DNA of 64,000 nt from Aquicella lusitana. Lineage in GTDB: Bacteria; Pseudomonadota; Gammaproteobacteria; DSM-16500. Each line of letters opens with the position of its first letter. Position 1 is the stretch's first letter. Below are positions 1-9,287 of the stretch, piece by piece. A program made the translations under genes and the position numbers. The notes beneath the pieces are model-generated. The model did no database searches, was not told the origin of the DNA, and saw only the letters and a program-made list of their open reading frames with translations. The stretch covers positions 2,046,001 to 2,110,000 of the forward strand of contig NZ_LR699114.1 of the NCBI RefSeq assembly GCF_902459475.1, given 5' to 3'.

Positions 1-9
1 CAAAATCAT

Positions 10-35
10 GGTGGGCACATTATGCCTTGCCCACC
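10..35 (-). terminator. Hairpin downstream of trxA
   Basis: A perfect 8-bp inverted repeat (GGTGGGCA/TGCCCACC, 10-base loop) lies just past the trxA stop codon. Read on the trxA strand it is followed by ATGATTTTG, so the U-tract is weak. It is a plausible intrinsic terminator for trxA or part of the spacer before the next gene. Confidence 0.4.
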
Positions 36-68
36 GGAAAATATAAAAGGGGAGTTAAAACCAAACGC

Positions 69-398
69 CTAAGATAGATGACTATCAATAAACTGGACCA
101 GCTCCGCCTTGTTCAAAAGACCCACCTGCGTTGCCTTTACCTGGCCGTCCTTAAAGAGAATCAAAGTGGGAATACCGCGCACCCCGAACTTAGGTGGTGT
201 GGATGGATTGCGGTCCACATCAAGTTTGACGAATTTCACTTTATCCGTATATTTTTGAGCAATTTCTTCAAGAAGCGGTGCCAATGCCTTGCACGGACCG
301 CACCATTGGGCCCAAAAATCAACGAGAACCGGCGTAGTGGATTCTATCACTTCTTTTTCGAATGAATCATCGCTGATAGCATGAATATGACTGCTCAT
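69..398 (-). CDS. trxA: Thioredoxin 1
   Basis: Cytosolic thiol-disulfide reductant that recycles ribonucleotide reductase, methionine sulfoxide reductases and other enzymes, itself reduced by thioredoxin reductase. At 109 residues it has the usual TrxA length. The active site WCGPC has its redox cysteines at residues 33 and 36. The VDRNP segment and the cis-proline motif GIPT follow at the expected places. AGAAGGT upstream of the ATG is a good ribosome-binding site. A TATAAA element sits about 25 bases before that, but its -35 is poor. The gene is transcribed toward the left edge of the window and diverges from the next gene. Family and function are clear. Confidence 0.97.
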   Translation of the reverse strand: MSSHIHAISDDSFEKEVIESTTPVLVDFWAQWCGPCKALAPLLEEIAQKYTDKVKFVKLDVDRNPSTPPKFGVRGIPTLILFKDGQVKATQVGLLNKAELVQFIDSHLS

Positions 399-447
399 GG
401 TGATACCTTCTCTGATTGTTTATAGTAGATTTGGTCATCTTATTAAA

Positions 448-467
448 TATGGCCGCACAAGGCCATA
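448..467. promoter_or_regulatory. Perfect inverted repeat in the divergent trxA intergenic region
   Basis: TATGGCC and GGCCATA flank a 6-base spacer in the 117-bp gap between two divergent genes. The symmetry could be an operator or a leader hairpin. No regulator can be named, and a chance palindrome is possible. Confidence 0.25.
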
Positions 468-515
468 CAGAAATCAATAATGCGTTAGTTTTAAGCCCGG
501 AGGTGCCCAGGCAAT

Positions 516-2531
516 ATGCGTTTTATATCATACATGAACAGGCCGCACACCTTCTTTTTCCTTCTTTTGTTATCCGGTATTTGCCTATTGGCCTGGCTGA
601 TTCAGCGTGAGCTGATTTTTAATTATGATGTTAGCTGGCTACTGGAGGCATCGAAACGATTAAGTGCTGGCGGAACATATGCCCATGATTTCTTTGAAAA
701 TAATCCGCCACTTATTTTATATCTCTATATGCCGCCCCTTGCGCTCAGCCATTTGTTTTCCCTAAATCTGATCCTCTCCATGCAGATCTATATCTGCTTG
801 TTGTCACTTTTATCGCTCTATCTATGTTCATTTTTCACCCGCAAAATTTTCCTTGAAAAACCGGCGTTGAATTTCCTATTTTTAATAACACTTGCGTTTA
901 TTTATCTTGTACTACCCCTCTTTGACTTTGCTCAGCGGGAACATTTATTAATTCTTTTTTGTATGCCCTACCTTTTGATGATTACCTATCGCCTCGAAGG
1001 GAACTCAATGCAGCGATACCACGCAGCTGCAATCGGCCTGCTGGGCGGCATTGGGTTTGCCATCAAACCTTATTTTTTAACAGTATTTTTTCTACTCGAA
1101 CTCTATTACGTTCTTTATCAAAAAAATAGTCTGGCATGGATAAGAGTTGAAACAGGCGTGATTACTGCTTTATTAATGTGTTATCTGGCGGTAATTTTTT
1201 TCTTTCATTCTGATTATCTTTTTATTGTCATGCCTTTTTCACTGCGCTGGTGTTATCTGGGCGTCAGCTTGCCTTGGCCCATTGTTTTATTCCATCCGCC
1301 TGTCCTTTTTTGTCTTTGCGTCATTCTGTTTTACGCAGCACAACCACGCCCCCATCCCTACCCATTACTTTGCTCAGCGCTAGTAATTGCAATTATCGGG
1401 TTTTTATTTTCCTACGCAGTCCAACGCACCATCTTTTCCTATCATCTATTTCCTGCATATGCATTGGCGTTTTTATTATTAGCGATGTCTTTTGGCTTGC
1501 AAGCGCGACAAATCCTGCCTGACAAATATTGGCGAATACGACAAGCACTGTTTATAGTCATAATGTCACTCTTCCTCTATTACAATGCCCCCAATGTATG
1601 GACTATACTCGTATTCCAGCCTGCTGCTTTCTTTATTTTTTTTACCGGACTATTTTTTATATCGCTCTATTTAAATCCACTTGATCAAAGGCCTTTTAAA
1701 GTTCTTAAAATCATTTTTTCCGTATCTATTATCATTACTACTGGCTTTTTATTTTCACATTGGCTACAAGGCACCGCATGGTACGGCAATCGCTTTTTAA
1801 TCACTGTCATTTTGCTTATTGGTTTATTTGCATTATTGTCACCTGGTACTGCCGCTACTAAAGTAAATTATTTAATCCTCGCGACTTCCGCCACACTCTT
1901 TTTTTCTTTCCCGGCCTATCTTGCGTATACGTATTACAATAAAAATGTCGCCTATAAAACCACGCTGCGGAAATTAACAGATTTTGTTACTTCGCATGCA
2001 GCGAATCGTCCTGTCTTTATCTTTAGCACCTGGATTTATCCTTTTTCACAAGTGTGGGACAGCGCCCAGCACGGTTCACGATTTTCCGCTTTTTGGATGA
2101 TTGGAGGACTCGTTAAACAATCTTATTTGCCCATGAAAGAAGACCGGCGGCTGCAGCTGCAAAAAGACAAGCGCTTTCTTATCGACATGATCGCCGAGGA
2201 TTTGAACCGATACAAACCTGTTTATGTATTGATTGAAACCACTAAAAATAAAACACATCTGGCTTTTTTTGAAAAATCAGGCGGTACTCATCTTCCCACT
2301 TACCTGCCTTTTGAATACCTGCCTTATTTCTTGAAAAACCCGAACTTTCAAGAAGCATGGCAAGCGTATCACTATGTAACCACGCTTAAGGAAGACGCTA
2401 ATTCTGAACAGCCTATTTATCAATTTGCCGTATTTGAACGCAAAAGCCGATCTTCTTTTACCTTCACCGGCAGTATTAATAAAATGCCCATCACAAAAAA
2501 AGTGAGCACGGTTGCCATGCCTACACGTTGA
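516..2531 (+). CDS. GT-C-type multi-pass membrane protein (putative glycosyltransferase)
   Basis: A 671-residue, strongly hydrophobic protein with roughly a dozen membrane segments, the first at about residues 10-30. The first periplasmic loop carries YDVSWLL, then an AGGTYAHDFFENNPPL stretch. This arrangement (acidic residue, AGG.Y.D.F..NPPL) is typical of GT39/ArnT-like GT-C glycosyltransferases, which take lipid-linked sugars and act at the outer face of the inner membrane. The last third is soluble. GGAGG 12 bases before the ATG supports the start. The acceptor and sugar donor are unknown. Its last 112 bases overlap the convergent MFS gene, so either the C-terminal tail is a read-through extension or the overlap is genuine. 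Confidence 0.7.
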   Translation: MRFISYMNRPHTFFFLLLLSGICLLAWLIQRELIFNYDVSWLLEASKRLSAGGTYAHDFFENNPPLILYLYMPPLALSHLFSLNLILSMQIYICLLSLLSLYLCSFFTRKIFLEKPALNFLFLITLAFIYLVLPLFDFAQREHLLILFCMPYLLMITYRLEGNSMQRYHAAAIGLLGGIGFAIKPYFLTVFFLLELYYVLYQKNSLAWIRVETGVITALLMCYLAVIFFFHSDYLFIVMPFSLRWCYLGVSLPWPIVLFHPPVLFCLCVILFYAAQPRPHPYPLLCSALVIAIIGFLFSYAVQRTIFSYHLFPAYALAFLLLAMSFGLQARQILPDKYWRIRQALFIVIMSLFLYYNAPNVWTILVFQPAAFFIFFTGLFFISLYLNPLDQRPFKVLKIIFSVSIIITTGFLFSHWLQGTAWYGNRFLITVILLIGLFALLSPGTAATKVNYLILATSATLFFSFPAYLAYTYYNKNVAYKTTLRKLTDFVTSHAANRPVFIFSTWIYPFSQVWDSAQHGSRFSAFWMIGGLVKQSYLPMKEDRRLQLQKDKRFLIDMIAEDLNRYKPVYVLIETTKNKTHLAFFEKSGGTHLPTYLPFEYLPYFLKNPNFQEAWQAYHYVTTLKEDANSEQPIYQFAVFERKSRSSFTFTGSINKMPITKKVSTVAMPTR

Positions 2532-3706
2532 CTATCAAAAGCCAGCGTCATCTCTCCCAATAACCACGGGCCGATAAATGCGGTAATTTTACCTGACAGG
2601 GCATACAGCCCAAACATTTCAGTCGCCGCGCCTTTTCCGGCAATCAGACGCACCATTAATGATCGACTGGCTGATTGAACAGGCCCTACAAACAAGCACA
2701 ATACCAGCGCCATTGCCCAGAATCCGTATTTGTGCTCCATAAACAGAATAGGGAGACCAAAGATGAGTATACAAATTAATGAAACGATAACTGTAAACTT
2801 TGAACCCAGGTAATCATCCACCCACGAAAGCAGGATCGCGCCCAAGCCCGCTGTTATATTCATGGTAATGCCAAATATCAAGACTTCTTTAAAACTGAGC
2901 CCATACGTACCTGCCGCATAAATGCCGCCAAACGCAAAGAGGGTATTCAGCCCATCGGCATAAATCATATGAGCAACCAGAAAGAGAAGAATATTTTTTT
3001 CACTTGGCAGTTTTTTTAGTGTCGCTAGCAAATCACGAAAACCAAAACGAATAGCTTGCCGCAAGGGATGTGGCTGAGAAGGAATATCTGGCGTAAGAAA
3101 AAACATGGGAAGAGAAAAGAGCGCATACCAGATCGCGACAAAAGGGCCGCTGATGCGAATTTCTTCAGCGTTTTGAGTATTGAGCCCCAAAGCGTTTGCA
3201 TCCACAAATACAACGAGCGCGATCGTAAGCGCCAGAATACCGCCGATATAACCCGTACCCCAGCCCCAACCCGAAATGCGGCCTAGATAATTCTTTGGAG
3301 CAATATAGGCGAGGTAAGCATTATAAAATACAGTACCCACTTCCAAACCGATGGTGCCCACCACCACGCATGCCAGCGTAAAATAGACGGCACTATGGTG
3401 CGGATAGGCAAACCACAACAGTGCACTCGCGATAATGGCGAGCCAGGTAAAGCAAAACAGCCAGCGTTTATGATGGCCGCCATAATCTGCAATCGCACCA
3501 AAAAGCGGGCTGGTAAAAGCAATAATAATACCGGCAAGCGCAGTCGCGTTCGCCCATTGATAAGTGCCTATGATCGTATTTTCTGCAACTTTTGTTGTGA
3601 AATAAGTAGCAAAGATAAAAGTCGTTACAATGACAGGAAACGCGGAAGATGCCCAGTCATATAGACACCAGGCGCCAATCACGATGACAGGATGTCGGCT
3701 TTGCAA
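2420..3706 (-). CDS. MFS transporter, UMF1 (Atg22-like) family
   Basis: A 428-residue integral membrane transporter with about 12 helices. The N-terminal WCLYDWASSAF motif (residues 13-23) is the hallmark of the UMF1 branch of the major facilitator superfamily, whose bacterial members are mostly uncharacterised effluxers. The cytoplasmic loop between helices 2 and 3 carries GAIADYGGHHKRW, matching the MFS G.xaDr.G.rr motif. It starts 14 bases after the stop of the acyl-ligase gene and is probably the last gene of the ygfB-pepP-ubiH operon. The substrate cannot be predicted. Its 3' end overlaps the convergent membrane-protein gene by 112 bases. Confidence 0.88.
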   Translation of the reverse strand: MQSRHPVIVIGAWCLYDWASSAFPVIVTTFIFATYFTTKVAENTIIGTYQWANATALAGIIIAFTSPLFGAIADYGGHHKRWLFCFTWLAIIASALLWFAYPHHSAVYFTLACVVVGTIGLEVGTVFYNAYLAYIAPKNYLGRISGWGWGTGYIGGILALTIALVVFVDANALGLNTQNAEEIRISGPFVAIWYALFSLPMFFLTPDIPSQPHPLRQAIRFGFRDLLATLKKLPSEKNILLFLVAHMIYADGLNTLFAFGGIYAAGTYGLSFKEVLIFGITMNITAGLGAILLSWVDDYLGSKFTVIVSLICILIFGLPILFMEHKYGFWAMALVLCLFVGPVQSASRSLMVRLIAGKGAATEMFGLYALSGKITAFIGPWLLGEMTLAFDSQRVGMATVLTFFVMGILLILPVKVKEDRLLRSNTAN

Positions 3707-3720
3707 TGCTCCTCCTCAAT

Positions 3721-6540
3721 TTATCGTTGTGGCTTGGGTGCGACTGTTTGCGCGGCAATCATATGAAGTGATGGCTCGCCACAATATTTTTCAATCTCGG
3801 CACGCACAGCGCTCCGCAGTTGCGTGATGTCCTGCCACTCAGCGCCCGATGGCTGAATTGGCTCACAAACAGTCATGGTGATATGACCTGGCTGCATCAA
3901 TTTTTCATCTGCACGCAGGATTGATCGGGTTCCTTTTAAAGCAATAGGACACACCGGCACATTGGTTTCAGCCGCGATTTTAAAAGCACCAAGGCGAAAT
4001 GGCCGCAAACCCGATGCATAGCCAAATGTACCTTCAGGAAAAATGAGAATGGAATGACCCTGCTTTAAAGTCGCTTCTATATGGCGTGTATCTTCCAGTC
4101 CTTTGGGCAAATCCATACGATCAACGCCAAGATATCCCAACTTATGCATAAAGGTGCGTATCACCGGCGTGGAAAATAATTCCTTTTTTCCCACAAAGCG
4201 GGTATCCGGCGGCAAAAATGCGATCAAAGCAACGGCATCAATATAGCTTGCGTGATTGGCTGCAAATACTGCCGGCTTCGCCTTCTCCAGGTTAGCAAGA
4301 CCCGACGTTGTCATGGGACAAAAGACAGCTTTTTGTATCACTTTCGCCCATATCCTGCATGCACGGGCAAAGGACTGACGAGAGGCAAAGAATGCAAATA
4401 AATAAAGCGGAAACAGGGTAGTGACTAACAGAAAACCCACATAGGCCGTATAAATTGCCTTCGCTAAGGTTTTAAAAACAGCCATACTTTTTCGCCCCAG
4501 CCACTCCGTTCCCAATTTGCTTACCTGAAGCCACGGGGGCAGGCCTGTTTTGCCCAATTGGCCTGCTAAATACTTTTTCTTGCACGCAGCACGCTGTAAT
4601 TTACCGCTAGACGTTTTAGGTACTGCATGCGGGGGAACCAGTATCACTTTGTCCGGCACGATATCCTGCATAGTGGCCATTGCTTCTCTGATTTTATCTT
4701 CGATCTCCTGCCGTTTTGCCTTATTTTTTTCGCGTGTTTCAGCCACAACGATGAGCTGCTCCGTGCTTTGGTTTTCATCCATTACACTAAAGGCCGTCAC
4801 GCAGCCCTGACGCACGCCAGGAATGTGGCCGACCAATTCTTCAATTTCGACCGGATAGAGATTGCGGCCTGCCTTGATGATCAAATCCTTGCGGCGACCG
4901 GTAATAAAAATCTCACCATCTGCCTGATAGGCCAAGTCACCGCTATCGATCCAGCCATCATGAAAAACTGCTTTTGTTGCTGTTGGATTATTATAATAAC
5001 CCTGCATGCTGGAAGGTCCGCGAAACTGTAAATTGCCCACGCACCGTTCGCCCAGCACATTGTCCTGATCATCCACAATGCGAACTTCATGTCCTTCCAG
5101 CGGCAAGCCGCACGAAGCAAATTCCAGTGCATTTTTTTCATCGGAGGGAACAGCGCGCGACTGCTCTTCAAATTTTCTTCTATCAACGCGATCAACGCGG
5201 AATTCACGATCAAGCGGTGGAATAGTTAACGCCACACTGGATTCTGCCAGCCCATAAACGGGCAAGAGTATTTTGGAATTCAATCCATAAGGAGCGAATT
5301 TAGTGGCGAAATCTTTTAATGTACGGGGATAGACTTTTTCGGCGCCATTTGCTGCCATGCGCCAGGAACTTAAATCCAACCCTTCGATCATGGCCGGCTC
5401 GATCTTGCGCAGGCATAATTCATAAGCAAAATTGGGTGCGCCTGAATGCGTGCCACGATGATGATGAATAGCCCATAACCAACGTTCAGGACGATTCAAA
5501 AAAGAAAAAGGTGTCATCAGAATAAGCGGAATACCATGGTACAAACTACCCAGCCACATGCCTATCAATCCCATATCATGATAAAGCGGCAGCCAGCTGA
5601 CAGCGACTGAATCCGGCGTCACATTGATTCCCTTGCCATATGCGCGTATGTTGCTAAGCAGATTATAATGCGTTAACACCACACCCTTCGGATCAGCCGT
5701 GCTGCCGGAGGTATATTGAATGAAAGCGATATGATCGGATTTTGCCTTCATGGCATTTTGCAGCTTTTCCGGCTGCATCAATTCATGCACCGTCGTAACC
5801 GTCTTTAGGCTTGGCACAAACCCCTGCAGTAATCGGCTTAATTTTTCCGCTTGTTCAAAAGTCACTAAAATACGGACTTCGGCATTACTCAAAATGCGTG
5901 ATTCGGTTTTAGCATAAGCTTCCAGCATGTACATACGAAAGGGCGGATAAATCGGCACGGGAATGCCGCCCGCCAAAAGCGTTCCAAAAAAAGTATAAAA
6001 AAATCCGGGATGCGTCGGCAGCATGATAGCAACGGTTTCGCCCTGCTGAAGACCTCGCTCAATGAGTCCCTTTGCTACTTGTAATGAAGCAGTCAATAAT
6101 TGTTGATAGGTGATCACTTCCTCATTGCCGTCTTCATTTTGAAAATAAATGTGCGCCTTGTCCGGCGATTGTTCGGCATAGAGCAGCAGCGCTTCAGTCA
6201 ATGTAGCGGCACGAGAAGGATCAACATGTGAAGGCTCACCATGGGAAGTAACGATACTTAGTTTCTCGATTTTTTTGCTGCCGGGATGCGCTTCATAAAT
6301 AAAACTTGCAATATCACTTAGGGTTTCTGCTTCTGCCAGAATGCGGTCTGGCACCGTTACATCAAATTTTTTTTCAATACGGCGAAACAATTCTGCCCGC
6401 CCCAGGCTATCAATGCCAAGGCGCTGCAAGGAAGCATCCAGCCGTATTTCCCGTTGCTGAGTTTCGCCCGCTTCTTTTAATAGCCGGTCGGTTATGTCAA
6501 TTAATTCTTTTTCTATATCACGAGGAGGATTTTTTGTCAT
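3721..6540 (-). CDS. Trifunctional acyl carrier protein / fatty acyl-AMP ligase / 1-acylglycerol-phosphate acyltransferase
   Basis: A 939-residue fusion of three lipid modules. Residues ~8-85 are an acyl carrier domain, with the phosphopantetheine serine at residue 45 in GIDSLGRAE. Residues ~105-640 are an AMP-forming ligase of the fatty acyl-AMP ligase type, with the ATP loop YTSGST..PKG near 278, PLYHDMGLIG near 323 and the hinge motif GRRKDLIIKAGRN near 548. After a hydrophobic stretch near 695-720, a PlsC-like acyltransferase carries NHASYID (NHx4D) near 763 and FPEGT near 833. The layout suggests a fatty acid is adenylated, loaded on the tethered carrier and passed to a lysophospholipid or similar acceptor at the membrane. 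The start overlaps the ubiH stop by 4 bases, implying translational coupling. The true acceptor is unknown. Confidence 0.92.
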   Translation of the reverse strand: MTKNPPRDIEKELIDITDRLLKEAGETQQREIRLDASLQRLGIDSLGRAELFRRIEKKFDVTVPDRILAEAETLSDIASFIYEAHPGSKKIEKLSIVTSHGEPSHVDPSRAATLTEALLLYAEQSPDKAHIYFQNEDGNEEVITYQQLLTASLQVAKGLIERGLQQGETVAIMLPTHPGFFYTFFGTLLAGGIPVPIYPPFRMYMLEAYAKTESRILSNAEVRILVTFEQAEKLSRLLQGFVPSLKTVTTVHELMQPEKLQNAMKAKSDHIAFIQYTSGSTADPKGVVLTHYNLLSNIRAYGKGINVTPDSVAVSWLPLYHDMGLIGMWLGSLYHGIPLILMTPFSFLNRPERWLWAIHHHRGTHSGAPNFAYELCLRKIEPAMIEGLDLSSWRMAANGAEKVYPRTLKDFATKFAPYGLNSKILLPVYGLAESSVALTIPPLDREFRVDRVDRRKFEEQSRAVPSDEKNALEFASCGLPLEGHEVRIVDDQDNVLGERCVGNLQFRGPSSMQGYYNNPTATKAVFHDGWIDSGDLAYQADGEIFITGRRKDLIIKAGRNLYPVEIEELVGHIPGVRQGCVTAFSVMDENQSTEQLIVVAETREKNKAKRQEIEDKIREAMATMQDIVPDKVILVPPHAVPKTSSGKLQRAACKKKYLAGQLGKTGLPPWLQVSKLGTEWLGRKSMAVFKTLAKAIYTAYVGFLLVTTLFPLYLFAFFASRQSFARACRIWAKVIQKAVFCPMTTSGLANLEKAKPAVFAANHASYIDAVALIAFLPPDTRFVGKKELFSTPVIRTFMHKLGYLGVDRMDLPKGLEDTRHIEATLKQGHSILIFPEGTFGYASGLRPFRLGAFKIAAETNVPVCPIALKGTRSILRADEKLMQPGHITMTVCEPIQPSGAEWQDITQLRSAVRAEIEKYCGEPSLHMIAAQTVAPKPQR

Positions 6541-7736
6541 AATTCCTTTGCACTCAAAAGTAAACGGGGAACAGAACCTGTTCTGCCCATCATTGTCTCT
6601 ATAAATCGCTTCTTAATCGGCGTGGCCAAATCAAACCCTGTCATACAAAGCGGCAAAAGGAAACTTAAGCATCGGGAATCTGTGGAAAGCAGCCGTGGAA
6701 GACGGTCTGATACCGCGATGCTTGCCGCTTGTTGTTTTTGCGTCTGCGCCAGCGTTTCTGCCAGATCCACGGCGGAAAACGGCTGATGCTTGCTTATTTT
6801 TTCCATGATGTTTTCGATGAACACCGCGACTTCATACAAAGCCAGATTAAATCCCTGCGCCGCAATAGGGTGCAATGTGTGCGCTGAATTACCGAGCAGA
6901 TAAACGCATTGATCTACTGCTTTCGTTGCGCGCACCATCCGTAAAGGAAAAACATGCCGTTCTCGAATGCCCCGCAAACGACCCAATCGATAACCGAAAG
7001 CATTTTGTAATTCATAAAGGAACAGCTCGTCTGAAAGCGCCATCAACTCAGCAATACGCTTACTATCTGCCGTCCAAATGGTGGCGCTTTCGTCTCCGGT
7101 CAGCGGCAGCATGGCAATGGTTCCGCGAGGCGTGAAGCGTTCATAGGCGATATGCTGATGCGAACGCTTGAGCAGCGTACGCGTAACAAGGGCGCTTTGT
7201 TTGTAGTCGACAATATCCGCCTCAATATTCAAGAGTGAACGCACTGTCGATTCGGTACCGTCTGCGCCAATAACGAGCGGCGACTGCAGCACGGTTTGGC
7301 CTTCAGGCTTGTCCAACGTCAACGTAGCGGTCTGCGCTTGTTGTTGAAGTGCAATCAGCTTGGCAGGTCTGAATAAATCAATAGCCGGATCATCAAGCAA
7401 CAGTGTATTTAATGCGGATTCAATCCATCGCGCAGGAATAACGTAACCCAGTGAAGCAAGATGCACATCTTCACGGTTTAAACGCACCGCACCAAAACGA
7501 CCCTGATAAGAGACATGTACCTGGTGAATAGCTGCCGCATGTTCTGCGAGCTCCTCCCAGATACCAACATTCTTCAGAAACTGACAGCTACCGGCGTTTA
7601 ATGCGAATAAGCGCGGATCATTACTGCTGGGCAGCCGCGCATCAACCAACGCAATTTTGATACCCGCATGACGCAAACCCGCTGCCAATCCCGCGCCAAC
7701 GAGTCCGCCGCCGACGATAATAAGATCATAATACAT
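6537..7736 (-). CDS. ubiH: 2-octaprenyl-6-methoxyphenol hydroxylase (UbiH-family FAD monooxygenase)
   Basis: Flavin monooxygenase that adds a ring hydroxyl during aerobic ubiquinone synthesis. The Rossmann motif VGGGLVGAG is at residues 8-16, a GADGTESTVR stretch in the middle, and the FAD-contacting GNSAHTLHPIAAQG motif near 284, all typical of the UbiH/UbiF/VisC family. The 399-residue length is normal. The position after pepP and ygfB matches the E. coli ygfB-pepP-ubiH order and favours UbiH over UbiF or UbiI. No visC/ubiI follows; the acyl-ligase fusion takes its place. UbiE, UbiJ and UbiB are encoded elsewhere in the window. Confidence 0.9.
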   Translation of the reverse strand: MYYDLIIVGGGLVGAGLAAGLRHAGIKIALVDARLPSSNDPRLFALNAGSCQFLKNVGIWEELAEHAAAIHQVHVSYQGRFGAVRLNREDVHLASLGYVIPARWIESALNTLLLDDPAIDLFRPAKLIALQQQAQTATLTLDKPEGQTVLQSPLVIGADGTESTVRSLLNIEADIVDYKQSALVTRTLLKRSHQHIAYERFTPRGTIAMLPLTGDESATIWTADSKRIAELMALSDELFLYELQNAFGYRLGRLRGIRERHVFPLRMVRATKAVDQCVYLLGNSAHTLHPIAAQGFNLALYEVAVFIENIMEKISKHQPFSAVDLAETLAQTQKQQAASIAVSDRLPRLLSTDSRCLSFLLPLCMTGFDLATPIKKRFIETMMGRTGSVPRLLLSAKEL

Positions 7737-7749
7737 CGATCACGCCCAC

Positions 7750-9060
7750 TCATTTCTTCATGACTGCTTCAATATCCGCAACCGTTTTTGGAATACGTTG
7801 ACTGAGTACGTCTCGGCCTTTTTCAGTGACGACAACATTGTCTTCGATACGCACGCCGATGTTATGCCATCGTTTGGGGACACCGGGAATGTCAGCAGAA
7901 ATATAAATACCGGGCTCCACCGTCAGCACCATACCCGGCTCAAATGGCCGCCACTTCTTATTCACTCGGTAGCAACCCACATCATGCACATCCAGCCCCA
8001 GCCAGTGCCCTGACCGGTGCATATAAAATGGGAAATAAGCCTGTTTTTCGATTAAATCATCCAGGTTTCCCTTCAAAATACCCAGGTCAATCAACCCCTG
8101 GGTTATGATTTTTACAATGACATTCTGCGGCGCAGTCCATGCAGCGCCTGGCTTCACCGCCTTGATTGCCGCCATTTGCGCATCGAGGACAAGCTCATAA
8201 ATAGCGCGCTGCTCCGCTGAAAAACGGCCGTTTGCCGGGAAAGTTCGTGTCACATCCGCCGCGTAATTTTGATATTCTGCACCCGCATCGATTAGAACCA
8301 TATCACCGTCAGCGATTTTCTGGTTGTTGTTAACATAATGCAAAATACACGTATTGCGACCTGCGCCCACAATGGGATTATAGGCAGGGAAGCGCGCACC
8401 ATTGCGTATAAATGCATACATCAATTCAGCCTCGAGCTGATATTCATACATACCAGGCTCGCATACTTCCATCGCACGCAGATGCGCTTTTTCGGTAATA
8501 TCAACCGCCTTCTGCATAACAGCAATTTCAGCCGCGCTTTTAAACAGACGCATTTCATGCAGTGAAGGCGCAATATCAATAAAAGCAATGGGAGCCTGCA
8601 ATCCGCTACGAATTCTGGCACGAATATTATTGACAGCATTCAATAGTAATTTATCAAAGTGCTTGTTCAAACCGAGTGAATAGTGAATAGATTCGCGCCC
8701 AGCTAATAATTCAGGCAACATGGATTCCAATTCGCTTATTGGAAAAGCCTGGTCCGCCAGAAAATCATTCACTGCACCTTCTTGACCTGCGCGGGGACCA
8801 TCCCATATTTCGCGATCGCGATCGCGGACGCGATTAAAAAGCAGGTATTCACCTTCCTTACGCTTTGGCGCCAGAATAACAACGGCTTCCGGTTCTTCAA
8901 AACCCGTTAGGTAATAAAAATCGCTATTTTGACGATAAGGATAAACCGCGTCACCGTTACGCGGTACTTCTGGAGCTGCCGGGAGAATAGCAATACCCGT
9001 AGGGCCAATGGTTTGTATTAATTCTTTTCGTCGTTTGGCGTATTCACTCATTTTAATCAT
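7750..9060 (-). CDS. pepP: Xaa-Pro aminopeptidase P (PepP)
   Basis: Cytosolic metallopeptidase (M24B) that removes an N-terminal residue preceding proline. The 436 residues match PepP length. The N-terminal domain has the typical YPYRQNSDFYYLTGF segment. The catalytic domain shows the dinuclear metal ligands: two Asp in DAGAEYQNYAADVTRTFP (about 256 and 267), His in HRSGHWLGLDVHDVG (about 353), and Glu in VEPGIY and RIEDNVVV (about 381 and 403). The ATG at 9060 gives MIKMSEY; the second ATG, four codons in, is an alternative start. ubiH begins 13 bases downstream. The gap from ygfB is 227 bases and carries hairpins. Confidence 0.95.
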   Translation of the reverse strand: MIKMSEYAKRRKELIQTIGPTGIAILPAAPEVPRNGDAVYPYRQNSDFYYLTGFEEPEAVVILAPKRKEGEYLLFNRVRDRDREIWDGPRAGQEGAVNDFLADQAFPISELESMLPELLAGRESIHYSLGLNKHFDKLLLNAVNNIRARIRSGLQAPIAFIDIAPSLHEMRLFKSAAEIAVMQKAVDITEKAHLRAMEVCEPGMYEYQLEAELMYAFIRNGARFPAYNPIVGAGRNTCILHYVNNNQKIADGDMVLIDAGAEYQNYAADVTRTFPANGRFSAEQRAIYELVLDAQMAAIKAVKPGAAWTAPQNVIVKIITQGLIDLGILKGNLDDLIEKQAYFPFYMHRSGHWLGLDVHDVGCYRVNKKWRPFEPGMVLTVEPGIYISADIPGVPKRWHNIGVRIEDNVVVTEKGRDVLSQRIPKTVADIEAVMKK

Positions 9061-9287
9061 GGCATTTCCCTTTTATTTATCAGCCACTCCCGCTTAAACG
9101 CGCGGGAACGCCTTAATTGCTTATTTACCTAACGCGACAAGCGAGGCTTCGCTTGCTTATACGGAAAGGAAGAATCACCATTCTTCTCTCCAAGAACACT
9201 CCGCAGCGGCCATGTGAATCTTTCTGCCGTGATCATGCCAGCCATCTAAATGACAGGGCATTTTTGTGCAGAATGATTAAACCTGTT
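9061..9287. other. Hairpin-rich 227-bp spacer between ygfB and pepP
   Basis: No gene of credible coding quality is visible here. Three perfect short hairpins lie in a row: 9088-9107 (6-bp stem TCCCGC/GCGGGA, 8-base loop), 9138-9155 (7-bp stem, loop GGCT) and 9169-9186 (7-bp stem GAAGAAT/ATTCTTC, loop CACC). ygfB and pepP are usually nearly contiguous in related bacteria, so the insertion of a structured spacer is odd. It could be an mRNA processing or regulatory element, a small RNA, or a decayed repeat. Confidence 0.45.

Noticed and set aside
9061-9287. 6S RNA or other known RNA in the ygfB-pepP spacer
   Set aside because: The ends do not pair into a closing stem and no central bubble like that of 6S RNA is visible; only short local hairpins are seen.
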